NCBI GenBank assembly: GCA_014871385.1
Contig: CM026423.1
Coordinates: 4,034,408-4,098,407, forward strand
Direction: 5' to 3'
DNA length: 64,000 bases
From: Ceratodon purpureus
Lineage: Eukaryota; Streptophyta; Bryopsida; Pseudoditrichales; Ditrichaceae
The notes beneath the pieces are model-generated. The model did not search any database. It saw only the letters and a list, made by a program, of their open reading frames with translations, and was not told the DNA's origin. The translations under genes and the position numbers were made by a program. Of the stretch, positions 1 to 10,728 are shown piece by piece. Numbering within the stretch: the first letter of the stretch is position 1; every line of letters starts with the position of its first letter.

Positions 1-691
1 TTGACAATTTCAGCCCATTGTGTAAACACGCGAGAAAGTGGCATCTAAAACTTCTTGATGGGAAATTAAGTTTGGAATACGGAAAGTAGACTTGATGTAC
101 TACAATTTCCGAAATTTGCGCTGGTAGTTGTTGAGTTGAGACACGTCTACGGACACCACAGAGTTGAACAAAGTAAATGCAATCATTTGAAAAAGTGACC
201 GTATCACATTGTAGTTTTGACAGAAATCACTTTTGACTTTGAGGGGCCCTTCGTTTGTACATTACGCTTGTAGAAATAATCCGGGTGGCCGTGTTTGCAA
301 TCCTAGATCGGCGAGAAGTACCGCAGGGACGTTTTTAAAACACTGTTTTCCGCAAAACTTTTAGTGAGTTTTTTTTCACCAAACATTGTTTTTTAAATTG
401 AAAAAAACATCCTCTAAAGACAATAAAGGGCCCCAAATGAAGAAATTAAGACTTTGGAAAAGTTCATTTTCATGATTTAGAACTAGTGGTCAAATTAAGT
501 TTCAATTGAAGATGTTTTTTTATGAAGATGTATATAAGATACCTTGTGACACCCTACAAAGTGACTAAAATGCTCAAAAAATACACCGAAATGCTCAAAA
601 TTAGCTTTAAGCTTTAAAAAACAGCACACTTCATATTCACTTCCTAGTGATTACATGTTGCACTTTGTGGTCCACTTTATTGTGCTCTCCC
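1..691 (-). repeat. R730 TIR repeat, copy A (cut by window edge)
   Basis: This is an inverted copy of the repeat found at 51770-52505 and 10729-11468. It runs in reverse from the window start to a terminal sequence reading CCACTTTATTGTGCTCTCCC. The other two copies show that both ends of the family carry an AAAGTGGACCA-type inverted repeat. About 50 bp of the outer end lie outside the window. The conserved middle includes TTTGGGGCCCTCTATTGTC in the family orientation. No coding capacity is seen, so it looks non-autonomous. Confidence 0.8.
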
Positions 692-2107
692 TTGGTACCC
701 TAAAATGATTTTTCAATCTCTAGTTGTTTGTTCATGTGTCAAACAAATCCATTTTTTAATCATAATAAAGTAAGGTGTGTCTATAAAGTGAAACCTCAAG
801 CAAAACATTGCTCCTAAGTAGATAACATGTGATTGAAAGGCATTCAATACTTTGAGTAGCCCTTGAGTAAGCTTTATTTGAATATATCTTCATTATAAGT
901 ACCTATCAATAAAAGAAATAGGTATTTCAAAAAATCTTCTTTCCTTTGTACTAGAAACAGAAAAGAAATTGTTGTTCTTTTTAGGAATTTTACAAAGTTG
1001 AATGTTTGTTCTTCTAATCATTTATATTTATTTTACACAAGACACTGACTAAGATTACCTACTTTGTAATACATAATGTTATGTTTTTGAACTCAATAGA
1101 TGCAACAATGTTATACAATTTTGACTTGTCATTCAATACAAATGTTCAAATACATATAGAAATTGGAGTGTCGACCATGATACATATAGAAATTAGGGCT
1201 CTTATCATCTATCACGGCAACCTTAATCATGATTGTGTAAGAATATCCATTATTAGAATATCATTTCTCTTCAAAATAGTCTTACAAATCTGGCACCTAG
1301 AAAGTGAACTCAACAACTTTCTATTCCATACCACACCTCTAAGAACCATGGTAGTATTATAGATAGCTACATTTCTAGACATCTTTGAAAAACTTTCAAT
1401 TAAAATGCTATATATTTTTTTTCTAAACCATACTACTTACATAATATCACACCTTGATACCAAACAATCAATATCTAATGATAGAACAAGACTTCATAAC
1501 ATACTAAGACATCCACACAATTCATCAAGAGAGGATCACAACTAACAATCCAAATATTTTGCCACTAGTAATGTGATCCACAACGTCCAAACTCATGTTT
1601 ACAACACCACTTCCTCATACTATGCTACATCAAATTATATCCATAGACCATGATATAATGTCATGTCAACAACAACTAGAAATTCATCTATAACCTTCGT
1701 TAATGTCCACTTACTTCAAACCACCATGAATCATAATACAAAATCCTCAACAATTTTTTATAAAGTCAATCCTTAAAACCCAGGAATATATGTAAGACGT
1801 GCCTATTGTAAGGCTTGTTGTAAACACATTTCATTGTAAAGGTGGACATATCAAATGCCCTTCCATTTGTGTTGAAAAGCCATGGCCATTATGTGCATGA
1901 AGGTACAAGCTTGAGTATATTAGACTAAAATCAAGAATCTCTTGGAAAGCCATGTATTCAAATTTGTTGGTTAAGATGATTGTATTTCATATAATACTTC
2001 TAGATTAAAAACTCATTAAATTTGTTTTGAGCAATTTGTGAGATATATTATGGATTCCCATTGCTAGGAAAAATTTTGTTGATAGGAAAAATTTCATTCA
2101 GAGGAAA
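692..2107. other. AT-rich spacer without a recognisable gene
   Basis: The stretch between repeat copy A and element E1 is AT-rich. Its only reading frame of note (1081-1362, plus) has no recognisable motif and no splice context. I see no RNA gene or promoter in it. Confidence 0.5.
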
Positions 2108-2121
2108 TGTTGTACCAAACA
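2108..2121 (+). repeat. Left flanking direct repeat (target duplication) of E1
   Basis: TGTTGTACCAAACA occurs here directly outside the left end of E1 and again at 10104-10117 directly outside the right end, in the same orientation. Each copy sits 5 bp from the matching part of the TIR. A 14-bp duplication is long for a plant cut-and-paste element. Confidence 0.75.
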
Positions 2122-2126
2122 GCGAA

Positions 2127-2155
2127 GCTATCTTGTGAGCAGCGAGCAGGAGCAG
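2127..2155 (+). repeat. E1 left terminal inverted repeat
   Basis: This 29-bp segment matches the reverse complement of 10070-10098 exactly. It is followed by AGAGCAG units and a run of about 20 T at 2181-2200. Confidence 0.8.
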
Positions 2156-2478
2156 AGAGCAGTGGAGGCGTTTTTGACGATTTTTTTTTTTTTTTTTTTT
2201 GAAAAACGCTTCGTTTTTTGACAAGTTTTCGGAAATTTTGGGAATTTTTTACGAAATAGGAGAGAAATTACTAAAATTAGTAAAGGACCTATCACCGTGG
2301 ATTTTCGTGGTTTTCAGGATATTTTTGTCAAAAATTCTAAATATAGAAGTTAAAAAAAACTGATCATATATACACTGATTTTATTGAAATGAAGATTGGT
2401 TAAAAATGATTTTTTACCCTATTTTAACGAAATTTACTAAAATTTTTAATATTAATTTTTTTAAATAGAAAAAATTTG

Positions 2479-2679
2479 ATGCGTTGGAGGTGTATCTCAG
2501 ATCCGAGAGTCCCCTTGGCTGTGCCTTAAGGGGACCCTCGGATCCGAGATACACCTCCAGCGCATCGAATTTGTTCCTAAAGACATAGTTGGATTTGCAA
2601 TGCTGGAGGTGTATCTCGGATCCAAGAGTCCATTTGGCTGTGCCTGAAGGAGACCCTCGGATCTGAAATACACCTCCAG
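2479..2679. repeat. Two tandem hairpins with GGATCC-type cores
   Basis: Two stem-loops lie side by side, at 2479-2567 and 2603-2679. Each has arms of about 30 bp containing GGAGGTGTATCTC and its complement, around a loop reading TTGGCTGTGCCT. The stems contain TCGGATCCGAGA-like cores, the same core as the E1 palindrome arrays. Confidence 0.8.
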
Positions 2680-2930
2680 AGGACAGACATTCAAGTAAAC
2701 TCAATGATATGTTGTTGAGTTTTCTCACCGGAAAATTGGTATTATTTGTCATAGGGAAGAAGGACAGAGAGAGATTTCTATTTTATTGTGGAAAAAAACT
2801 CACCTAATTTGATTGTATATAATGGCATATAAAAATATCATCTTTATTTTTCGCAATTCAAATCAAGACAAATCCAATCCAGAACAAAACACTGCTGATA
2901 TAATAACCTATTGTCCACTAGGAGGCTACT

Positions 2931-3004
2931 AACTGAATAATTCTTCAAAAGGCACCCATTCGTTTATAACTGAATAATTCTTCAAAAGGCACCCATTCGT
3001 TTGA
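2931..3004. repeat. 37-bp tandem duplication at the end of the SWIM pseudogene
   Basis: A 37-bp unit beginning AACTGAATAATTC and containing AAAGGCACCCATTCG occurs twice in a row, at 2931 and 2968. It duplicates the last codons and stop of the minus-strand SWIM pseudogene. Confidence 0.85.
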
Positions 3005-4358
3005 GGATTTCCATAACCTCGTTGAAACTCTAACTCGGAGCGTGCATGAAGGAGTCTTCTTTAGGATCCATTTTGCACATGTACCGAATAACATAATAAA
3101 TATATTTGCAGTATTTCCATTGCTTGTTTTTCCCTAGAGTCTCCGAAAGCATCTTGATGAAATCTAGGCAAGTGTATTCCGGAAAGCAGCCAATGGTGAT
3201 GCGGTATAGCTTGCCCCTTCCCGTGTTAAGGGTAACAACACAACCATATCCAGGATACAGAATAGTTGTTATCCATGTAATACCGCAATGGTCCATGACA
3301 GCGGTGCTTTCCCACTTGTTACAATGCTCCACAGTTGGGGCATCAGAGTTCCTGCGAATGGAATATTCACCTCGGAGCGTAGGTGTGCATTAGGATCTCC
3401 TGGTGCCTTGAAATGGTATCTCAGAAGAGGCCAGTTCGAATTTGCTTGGAATTGGCGGCATGGTGATAGAGCGCCACACTGTTGCCATTGGAAACCCGCT
3501 TCTTCCAGGGAGAGTACCTCCTATCGAGTGACATTGGTTCCTATTTTGACTGGCCATACCATAGGAATTTCCGGCCAATCCACAACAAATGACTTAGGAC
3601 CCTCCTTCACGCATTGGTTGATATCATCAGAGCAGAACCAAAACTCTGCTACAGTCAAGCGTCTGGTGTGATAATCCTTCTTGTGTCCGGAATATATAGG
3701 CGTCGCTATACCCTGAGCTTCCTTCGAGATCTTAGCGTTACACTTCGTACGAGTCTGCGCCTGAAGCGCTTGACGTTTTCGTTCGGATCAATTTGAAAGG
3801 CGAGCAATGTGCCACTCGAATGGATCGCACTCCGACTCCTGAACAGACGTGGTGTGCTCTACACAACACGTTGGATCCGAAAGAGCCTCCTGGATCCGCC
3901 GCCCGCGCCCTTGTTGATCGAGTCCCCATCGTAGGGATGGAATAATTGACCTTATGAGAGCAGCAAAAGTCATGGGTTAAACTAGGAGGAAGATCAAGCT
4001 TCCTCTTCATAGAGCCAAAAATCTCTACTCCTTCAAGTCCCTTCTCCTTCGTTAACACGTCTCCAGCTCCGAGATACGCCTTCATTGCCTCAGCTATCAT
4101 TTCCGGGTCTAAGCTCTGCTGTACTTGACGGAGGCGGAGCTCTGCCTTGTCTAGTCCTTTGCCTCCCCTTCCTCCCTTTAGATACCTTCTATATTGAGTG
4201 ATCTCCATAAACGCTCGCATTATGTTGTCCACAATTGCAGCGTATAGACATTCGCCCGTGTTTCGGGACTGTTGAAGCCACTTGTTATGTATAGTCTCTC
4301 TTAGGTTGCACGACGACATGTCCACTCTCTTGTCTAGCAATAGGTTTTGTATAGGCAA
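2982..4358 (-). pseudogene. Decayed gene with C-terminal SWIM-type zinc finger
   Basis: On the minus strand a protein-like reading continues from 4358 to a terminal TGA at 2982-2984, with at least two frame changes and several in-frame stops. The first part (4358 to about 3970) is open and starts MPIQNLLLDKRVDM. The middle includes FVVDWPEIPMVWPVKIGTN. The last part (3332-3030) has a SWIM-like pattern: IGCFPEYTCLDF, then WKYCKYIYYVIRYMCKMD, then HAPS, a stop, and SFNEVMEIL. The usual CxH of the SWIM finger reads CxY here. From memory this C-terminal layout belongs to a multicopy SWIM protein family of seed-free plants, and SWIM fingers are also a hallmark of MuDR-type transposases. No DDE core is visible. 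The most likely role is a dead element-encoded protein of E1. Confidence 0.7.
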
Positions 4359-4587
4359 TCAAGAGAATGCGTGTGATATAATATCATGTAGAAAATCTTT
4401 GTGTCTATTACCAACATCAAGAACATATAACAACATACTTTAAATATCATCACACTTAAGATACCTTCACACTTCTAAAGATCTAAAATCATTTATGGCA
4501 TTATTCCATTGAAATCCAAAGGCCACCTTCATCTCCACTATTTTTCAAAAATATTTACAAGACTTGACCCCTTCTTAGATTCCAAGA

Positions 4588-5311
4588 ACATTTCCATTCA
4601 ATTCAAAATTCAGTACATATAACCTGCCTAAAACCTTTGTTGGATCGCCAGGTCATTTTATTCATTCATATAATTTTTTTGGATAAAAATGTGCATCTTT
4701 TTGTTAAAAATGTGCATCCTCAAAAGGGCTCTCGGATCCGAAAGTCCCTTGAGGTGGGACTCAATTTTGCTCATAGTTTAGAATCTCGATGAAAAAAATG
4801 ACATAATTTTTTTTTTCTTCAAGATATGGCTTGTTATATGTTTTTGGAAAGCTCTCATTTAAGGCTTTCCAATGGTATATTACAATATATATTTGGACAA
4901 AATCTCCATATGTAGTGCCTATTTTTAAAATACAGGTGTTGGCATATGCCTCTACCTCCCCTCCTTTATTTTAAAAATAGGCACTACACATGGAGATTTT
5001 TTCCAAATATATATTGTAATATATCATTGGAAAGCCTTAAATGAGAGCTTTCCAAAAACATATAACAAGCCATATCTTGAAGAAAAAAAAAATCAGGCCA
5101 TTTTTGTCATCCATATTCTAGACTATGAGCAAAATTGAGTCCCACCTCAAGGGACTTTCGGATCCGAGAGCCCTTTTGAGGATGCACATTTTTAAAAAAA
5201 AGATGCACATTTTTAACCAAAAAAATTATATGAATGAATAAAATGACCTGGCAATCCACCAAAGGTTTTAGGCAGGTTATATGTACTAAATTTTGAATTG
5301 AATAGAAATGG
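4588..5311. repeat. Large hairpin: 345-bp arms, 34-bp loop
   Basis: The arm 4588-4932 is repeated in inverted orientation at 4967-5311 with few mismatches, around a loop at 4933-4966. Each arm contains one TCGGATCCGA core (4733 and 5158 regions). The hairpin fills the spacer between the minus-strand SWIM pseudogene (5' end about 4358) and the plus-strand pseudogene (ATG at 5369). It is therefore where a bidirectional promoter of E1 would lie. Transcription through it would give a long double-stranded RNA. Confidence 0.9.
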
Positions 5312-5554
5312 TAAAATGACATTTTTATGTTAGGTTTGTTGATACATCATGAATCTTAATACATCCCCATGGATATCAAGAGAGCTCTAGAAGATGAAGA
5401 ACCTACAAAAGACCCTGGAGTTCACGTGACGGTATAGAAACTACGGAAGAATCCTGTTGGCAACTCACACATCATTCTAAACCAATCAATGGAGGCTCCT
5501 ATTGGAAAGTTGGATATTACATTGTGTAGGACGGTGACAATGACAAATATACGA

Positions 5555-6010
5555 ATGCTTGCCATCGCCAACACTACAAATGGCGAGGGATTCATCAATG
5601 AGATATGACTTTGCTAATTATTTAGAAAATTGTTTATATCGTACAGTGTACTTTCGGATCCGAAAGTACTTCTGTAGTACCTGCTTTTTTCCTCTATCTT
5701 TCACTTTGCAGCATAAAATGAAAATATTTAAAGAATATCTTGGTAAATTTAACTTGTTGCTATGCTTTTCCGGCGCATGAAATGGCTACAAATCCTGAAT
5801 TCTTTTTGTTTTTGGACAAATTATACATCATTACAAAGTTATTGCAATTTGCAAGTAAGGCCTGCACACCAATATGGATCGATTGCTTGCCATCGCTGAC
5901 CCCGCAAATGGCGAGGGATTCATCAATGAGGTACGTTAACTCTTCTATGTGTAGCAAACTATCTATACCGTACGATGTACTCTCGGATCCGAGAGTACTT
6001 CTGTAATACT
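5555..6010 (+). repeat. Duplicated exon plus palindrome segment
   Basis: The end of exon A with its downstream GGATCC palindrome (5555-5680) is repeated at 5884-6010, about 329 bp further on. Both copies encode LAIA followed by NGEGFINE. Only the second has a clean GT donor (GAG then GTACGT); the first reads GAG then ATATGA. Confidence 0.8.
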
Positions 6011-6395
6011 AGAAATTCATCTATTCAGTGTGGCAAAGCTCTCTACTTTAGAAGAATGTATAGACAGCCCAATGTACTTTCGGATCCGAGAGTACTTTTG
6101 TAGTACTAGAAATTCATCTATTCAGTGTGGCAAAGCTCTCTACTTTAGAAGAATGTATAGACAGCCCAATGTACTTTCGGATCCGAGAGTACTTTTGTAG
6201 TACTAGAAATTCATCTATTCAGTGTGGCAAAGCTCTCTACTTTAGAAGAATGTATAGACAGCCCAATGTACTTTCGGATCCGAGAGTACTTTTGTAGTAC
6301 TAGAAATTCATCTATTCAGTGTGGCAAAGCTCTCTACTTTAGAAGAATGTATAGACAGCCCAATGTACTTTCGGATCCGAGAGTACTTTTGTAGG
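6003..6395 (+). repeat. 97-bp minisatellite carrying a GGATCC-centred palindrome
   Basis: Four copies of a 97-bp unit lie in the putative B-C intron. The phrase AATGTACTTTCGG starts at 6071, 6168, 6265 and 6362, exactly 97 bp apart. Each unit holds ACTTTCGGATCCGAGAGT, an almost perfect dyad. The copies are nearly identical, so the amplification is recent compared with the decay of the exons. Confidence 0.95.
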
Positions 6396-6815
6396 ATGGC
6401 ATTTTTCTCTTTAGTTCTTAAAAAGCTGCACTAAATCCTGGTTTCTACAAGATATTTACGTATATTTAAGGAAGTTTCTAATTAAACTAATATTTTAGGA
6501 AAAAATTGCTTCTAATATTGATTTTTTATTGTTTTGGGACAGATTATTGCCGATTACAACTGCAACATGTCAAATCCGGAGATGCTTCCTGAAAAAATTC
6601 AGTACATAGCGACGGCTAAAGTTCCAGCCCAATACAAGCAACGGTGGTTAAAATGGTGGAATATGAGCAAGGATCAACAATAGGCCAACAACTTCCCAGA
6701 GACCCCTTGCTCAACTACCGCCCTTCCACTATGAGTGGAAATTGCCTCCTTCTACGCAGGCGTGAGTTTCACTTGCATTATTCCATTTCTTATCAAAATA
6801 AATCCATCTCCACAG

Positions 6816-7540
6816 GTACTTTCGGATCCGAGAGTCCATATTGGGGAGGCTGATTTTTCTTCAAGCATTTTGAGATTCGTCATTTTTTGTCATGATTAGT
6901 GGTCTCTAGAGAATAATTCATGGTGTGTCCAGGGTACTTTCGGATCCGAGAGTCCATATGGGGGAGGCTGATTTTCCTCAAGCATTTTGAGATTTGTCAT
7001 TTCCGGTCATGATTAGTGGTCTGTAGAGAATAATTCATGTTGTATCCAGGGTACTTTCGGATCCGAGAGTCTATATGGGGGAGGCTGATTTTCCTCAAGC
7101 ACTTTGAGATTTGTCATTTCCGGTCATGATTAGTGGTCTGTAGAGAATAATTCATGTTGTGTCCAGGGTACTTTCGGATCCGAGAGTCCATATGGGGGAG
7201 GCTGATTTTCCTCAAGCATTTTGAGATTTGTCATTTCCGGTCATGATTAGTGGTCTGTAGAGAATAATTCATGTTGTATCCAGGGTACTTTCGGATCCGA
7301 GAGTCCATATGGGGGAGGCTGATTTTCCTCAAGCATTTTGAGATTTGTCATTTCCGGTCATGATTAGTGGTCTGTAGAGAATAATTCATGTTGTGTCCAG
7401 GGTACTTTCGGATCCGAGAGTGCATAAAGGGGGGATTGATTTTTCCTCAAGTATTTTGAGTTTTCTGGTTCTCGCTAATAATTTGAGGCCTCTAAAGAAA
7501 AATTCATGGTGTGTCGAGGGTACTTTCGGATCCGAGAGTA
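6816..7540 (+). repeat. 117-bp minisatellite with the same palindrome
   Basis: GTACTTTCGGATCCGAGAGT occurs at 6816, 6934, 7051, 7168, 7285, 7402 and 7520, so the spacing is 118, 117, 117, 117, 117 and 118 bp. The spacer text (GGGGGAGGCTGATTTTCCTC and following) is unrelated to that of the 97-bp array. The two arrays thus share only the palindrome. This array fills the putative C-D intron. Confidence 0.95.
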
Positions 7541-10069
7541 CAAATTGGGGGGACTGATTTCTGCAAATCTTGTTGGTTTTGTTGCAACTAGAGGAAGAAG
7601 CAGGAAAGCTGTACTCCAATATCATCGAAGAAGACGGTCTTCAGATTCCTCAACCGGGCTTCCAGGGCGTCATAATTAACATTCAGAAATTTGTTCTTGT
7701 CGGAAGCCAGAGAATCTGCAATTACGGCTACCCGGAAATACTTGGGAAGGGAGGAAAATTCAACAAGCAGAAGGAGTTTCTAGAGTAGGAGAAGACCATA
7801 GAAGCTGTGTGCAGGGTTGTGGTGAGATACTTTTACCAGGAATTGTTGAAGAAAGGGGCAATTATAGAAGACCAATTTCCAGCTCGTTTCAGATAATGGT
7901 TGGACACGGGAAGCGAGGACTGTATTCTAACTCCAAACCAACGACGCGATTTCACAAGGCTGCACTTTTGTCGGTGCCCTTGGTACATTGAGCTCTCACC
8001 TGCAGATCCTTGCCTAGATCATGAACTGGAGATATTCGTCGTCTGCAAGAGGGAGACTGAAGACATGAAGTCCAAAGGCCTGGACCTTGAGAATGCGACT
8101 CTATCGGTGCATATGTCTGAACAACAACGCAAAAAGATAACAAAGAAGCTTGAACGTGACAAGCAACTAGCAAAAGCGCGTGCTGAAAAGGCGGAAAGGG
8201 AGAACGAGGAATGAAAGAGACGGAAGGAAGAGAAGCAAATTCGCATCAGCCAAGCCAAGAAGGTGGAGAAAATGGGCTTGAAGAAAGCCGCCGAGGTTGA
8301 AGGTATCTCACCCTCTGATAGTAGCATGCCTTCTAATAGTATTCACGAGACATTTAGCTTGCCTTCGCAATCTGTCTACACTATAAAGACTCAGGATCCG
8401 GAACATGAGTGTGCGGATGTTCTTATACTGAATGAGAGCACCACGAGTATCTTGGACGAGTTCAATGATATCAAGATGCATGATGACGACACGAAGCCGC
8501 CACTGTATTCGAAGATTCTGAAGTTTGTCCAAGAACACCAAGGACGTAAGTCTCGTGCATACAAGGGGCAAACGTCATCAGGTTGCGTGGACTTCATTAT
8601 TAGTGTTAGTTTCGGGTTGTGTTGTGTTAGTTTCGGGTTGTGTTGTGTTGGTCTCGGGTTTTGGTTTTGGGTTTTGATCTCATGTTTTGGTCTCATGTTT
8701 TGATCTGGAGCCGAAGAGATTTTGTGGTATCGGATTTTGTTCCCTTGTTACTATTTCATTGTTTGATTTTATTTCTCAAGCATTATTTTGATGTGAATGT
8801 TGTCTTTGTGCAGTGCCTATTATTTTCCGCGACCCTTGCAAGTACTATGTTTTCTAAATTCTTGACAGATATTTTTTTTATAATGCCTTCATTCCTTGCG
8901 CGGGTTTCAGTACTGACACTCTGTCAATAATTCTTACTTGAAAATATACATGTCTTTGCTCTAATCTGATTAATTGTTTTCACTTGTAGACTCCAAGAGT
9001 TTTCTTTTCCACACACCACCATGGTACTCACGCAGGCTCAGCGACGGAAGCTTTCTGAGGTTGGAGTTTCTCCAGACTTGGACCTTCTTGCTCGAGTTGC
9101 AACAAAGAATACTCCCCCAAAGACTCCTTCAACTACACCACAGAAGGAAGTACATGCCTCAGAGGTGGCTCCAGTCCCTCAGCCTTTCGACTATCTTTGT
9201 GATGCAGGAGTAGACGTTGGAGGCTGTGAAGATGTTCTCACCATCGAAGTAATTGAAGTGGGGAACACCAACTATTATGTTGAAGTTCTCCACTCAGACC
9301 ATGGAAACGCAAAACCCAAAGATCCCTGGGGGTTGGATGTCCATGGCACCCTAGGTGATGACTACTCTTTAGATAATGACTACGACTCCGATGGTTTGGA
9401 TGAGTTTTTTGGCGGCCAGATCGACTACACGAACTACCCTCCTCCATTATCGGCCCACACCCCCTCAGCATACGATGAAGCCTCCTCAATCGATGAAGGA
9501 GCCTCGAACTCCACCAATGGTTAGGGTGATAGTGAGGATATCTTTATTTATATAAGAGATAGTGATATCTTTGATAGTGAGGGTTTTCATATGCATTGAG
9601 ATCATTTCTAGGCCTGTATTTCAGATTTTGTGTGTTCTTTAGATTTTTTACTTAGATATACCTTGATATCGTAGCGCATACTACATGAGCATGTATGTTG
9701 GACTGCATTTTATATAGTATTAATCTTAGACCGTATCTATATATGAATAGAGTAGATGGTCATTTATTCACATCATCTATTGTGACCCATTTTTGTAAAT
9801 TACTGGTGTAATTAAATTCAGTAGCCGTTGCTACAATTTTTTGAATTCAAATTTGTTTTTTCTTTGAATTTGGTTACATTTGATTTGAGGTCTTTCTGTC
9901 GAAAGAATATTCCAAGAATTTTCATAGATTTTATCCTAAATATTCTCTCAAGATTCTCTAAAGATTCCGCGGTAATACACACTGTATTATTTTGCGAAGA
10001 AAAAAAAATCGGAAAAAAATATCAAAAAAATCAAAAAAATCAAAAAAAAAATTCAGTGCTCCCTGCTTG

Positions 10070-10098
10070 CTGCTCCTGCTCGCTGCTCACAAGATAGC
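10070..10098 (-). repeat. E1 right terminal inverted repeat
   Basis: It is the exact reverse complement of 2127-2155, preceded by A-rich sequence and TGCTCCCTGCTTGCTGCTCC. The outer direct repeat follows at 10104-10117. Confidence 0.8.
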
Positions 10099-10117
10099 AT
10101 TCCTGTTGTACCAAACA

Positions 10118-10728
10118 ACAAAGCCCACCCAAACTATCTAAGATAGAGCTAGAAGATGCACCAATAAGACGAGATGGTGGCTATTGCAACCAACTCACTA
10201 AAAGGCGCTAGTTATTACTACCTATTTTTTAAGAATATATATGTATATCAAATACACTTAACATCATGGCTTTGATCTATATTGTCATATGAAGGTGTAG
10301 GATTAAAAAATACATAGCTAAGACATTTATGATTTCAAGCTCGTATGTTTAAAGTAATATAAGGAAATTAAATAAGTCATTTGATAGTACATAAAGAACA
10401 TTACATAGAGATTTTCTTGCAATCTTTGAAAGCTATAAGTAGGTAAAGCAATTTCCTCAATAGTGAATTGAGTTAATAAACCTACTACATCACGCTTTGA
10501 TTAACCTAAGAATATGTTGGCAGCCTTGGAATAGGAATTTCTTGCTAAATCATTTGGATACAAAATAATCAAAATGCATTGGATTCTAGGTTGCTGAAAA
10601 TTGAGATACTTGTCATTATGAGGACTCAAAATATAATCATGCAAAACATAAGTTCCAAACAAAAAATCATACCGTTCCTACTATGATTCCAACTAGTATC
10701 AAACTAAGATTCCAATAAGTTTCTAATA
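10118..10728. other. AT-rich spacer, nothing recognised
   Basis: The sequence between E1 and repeat copy B is AT-rich, without a convincing frame or RNA gene. Confidence 0.5.

Larger units (their letters stand above)
5369..9524 (+). pseudogene. Decayed multi-exon gene of E1, function unknown
   Basis: Exons inferred from frames and splice sites are A 5369-5602, B 5874-5930 (starting MDRLLAIADPANGEG), C 6543-6761, D 7594-8545 and E 8990-9524. The B-C and C-D junctions keep frame. The frame holds stops at 5435 (TAG), 6681 (TAG), 6732 (TGA), 7786 (TAG), 7894 (TAA) and 8212 (TGA). Each could be a CAG, CAA or CGA codon changed by one C-to-T. Exon D encodes a highly charged Lys/Glu/Arg stretch (about 8110-8290) that may form a coiled coil. 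Exon E is read in another frame as a 167-residue acidic protein starting at 9021 in a good start context (CACCATGG). That could be a separate small gene or the result of a frameshift. I recognise no domain. Confidence 0.6.
2122..10103. mobile_element. E1: about 8-kb TIR element with two decayed outward-facing genes
   Basis: The ends match as an inverted repeat. The segment 2127-2155, beginning GCTATCTTGTGAGCAGCGAG, is repeated in reverse at 10070-10098, and both are flanked by a 14-bp direct repeat. The TIR runs inward into GAGCAG/GAGAGC units and then a T-rich (left) or A-rich (right) tract. A motif near CCTATCACCGTGGA lies at 2288-2301, with a weaker reverse match (TCCGCGGTAATAC) at 9966-9978. 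E2 has the same kind of motif. Inside are a minus-strand SWIM-finger pseudogene, a hairpin spacer, and a plus-strand multi-exon pseudogene whose introns hold palindrome-bearing minisatellites. The SWIM finger, gene content and TIR type fit a Mutator-like element, but no catalytic DDE domain is readable. Confidence 0.75.

Noticed and set aside
5965-7540. Regularly spaced palindromic repeats as a CRISPR-like array
   Set aside because: The repeat includes the spacers (tandem minisatellites), there are no variable spacers, and the context is a plant nuclear genome.
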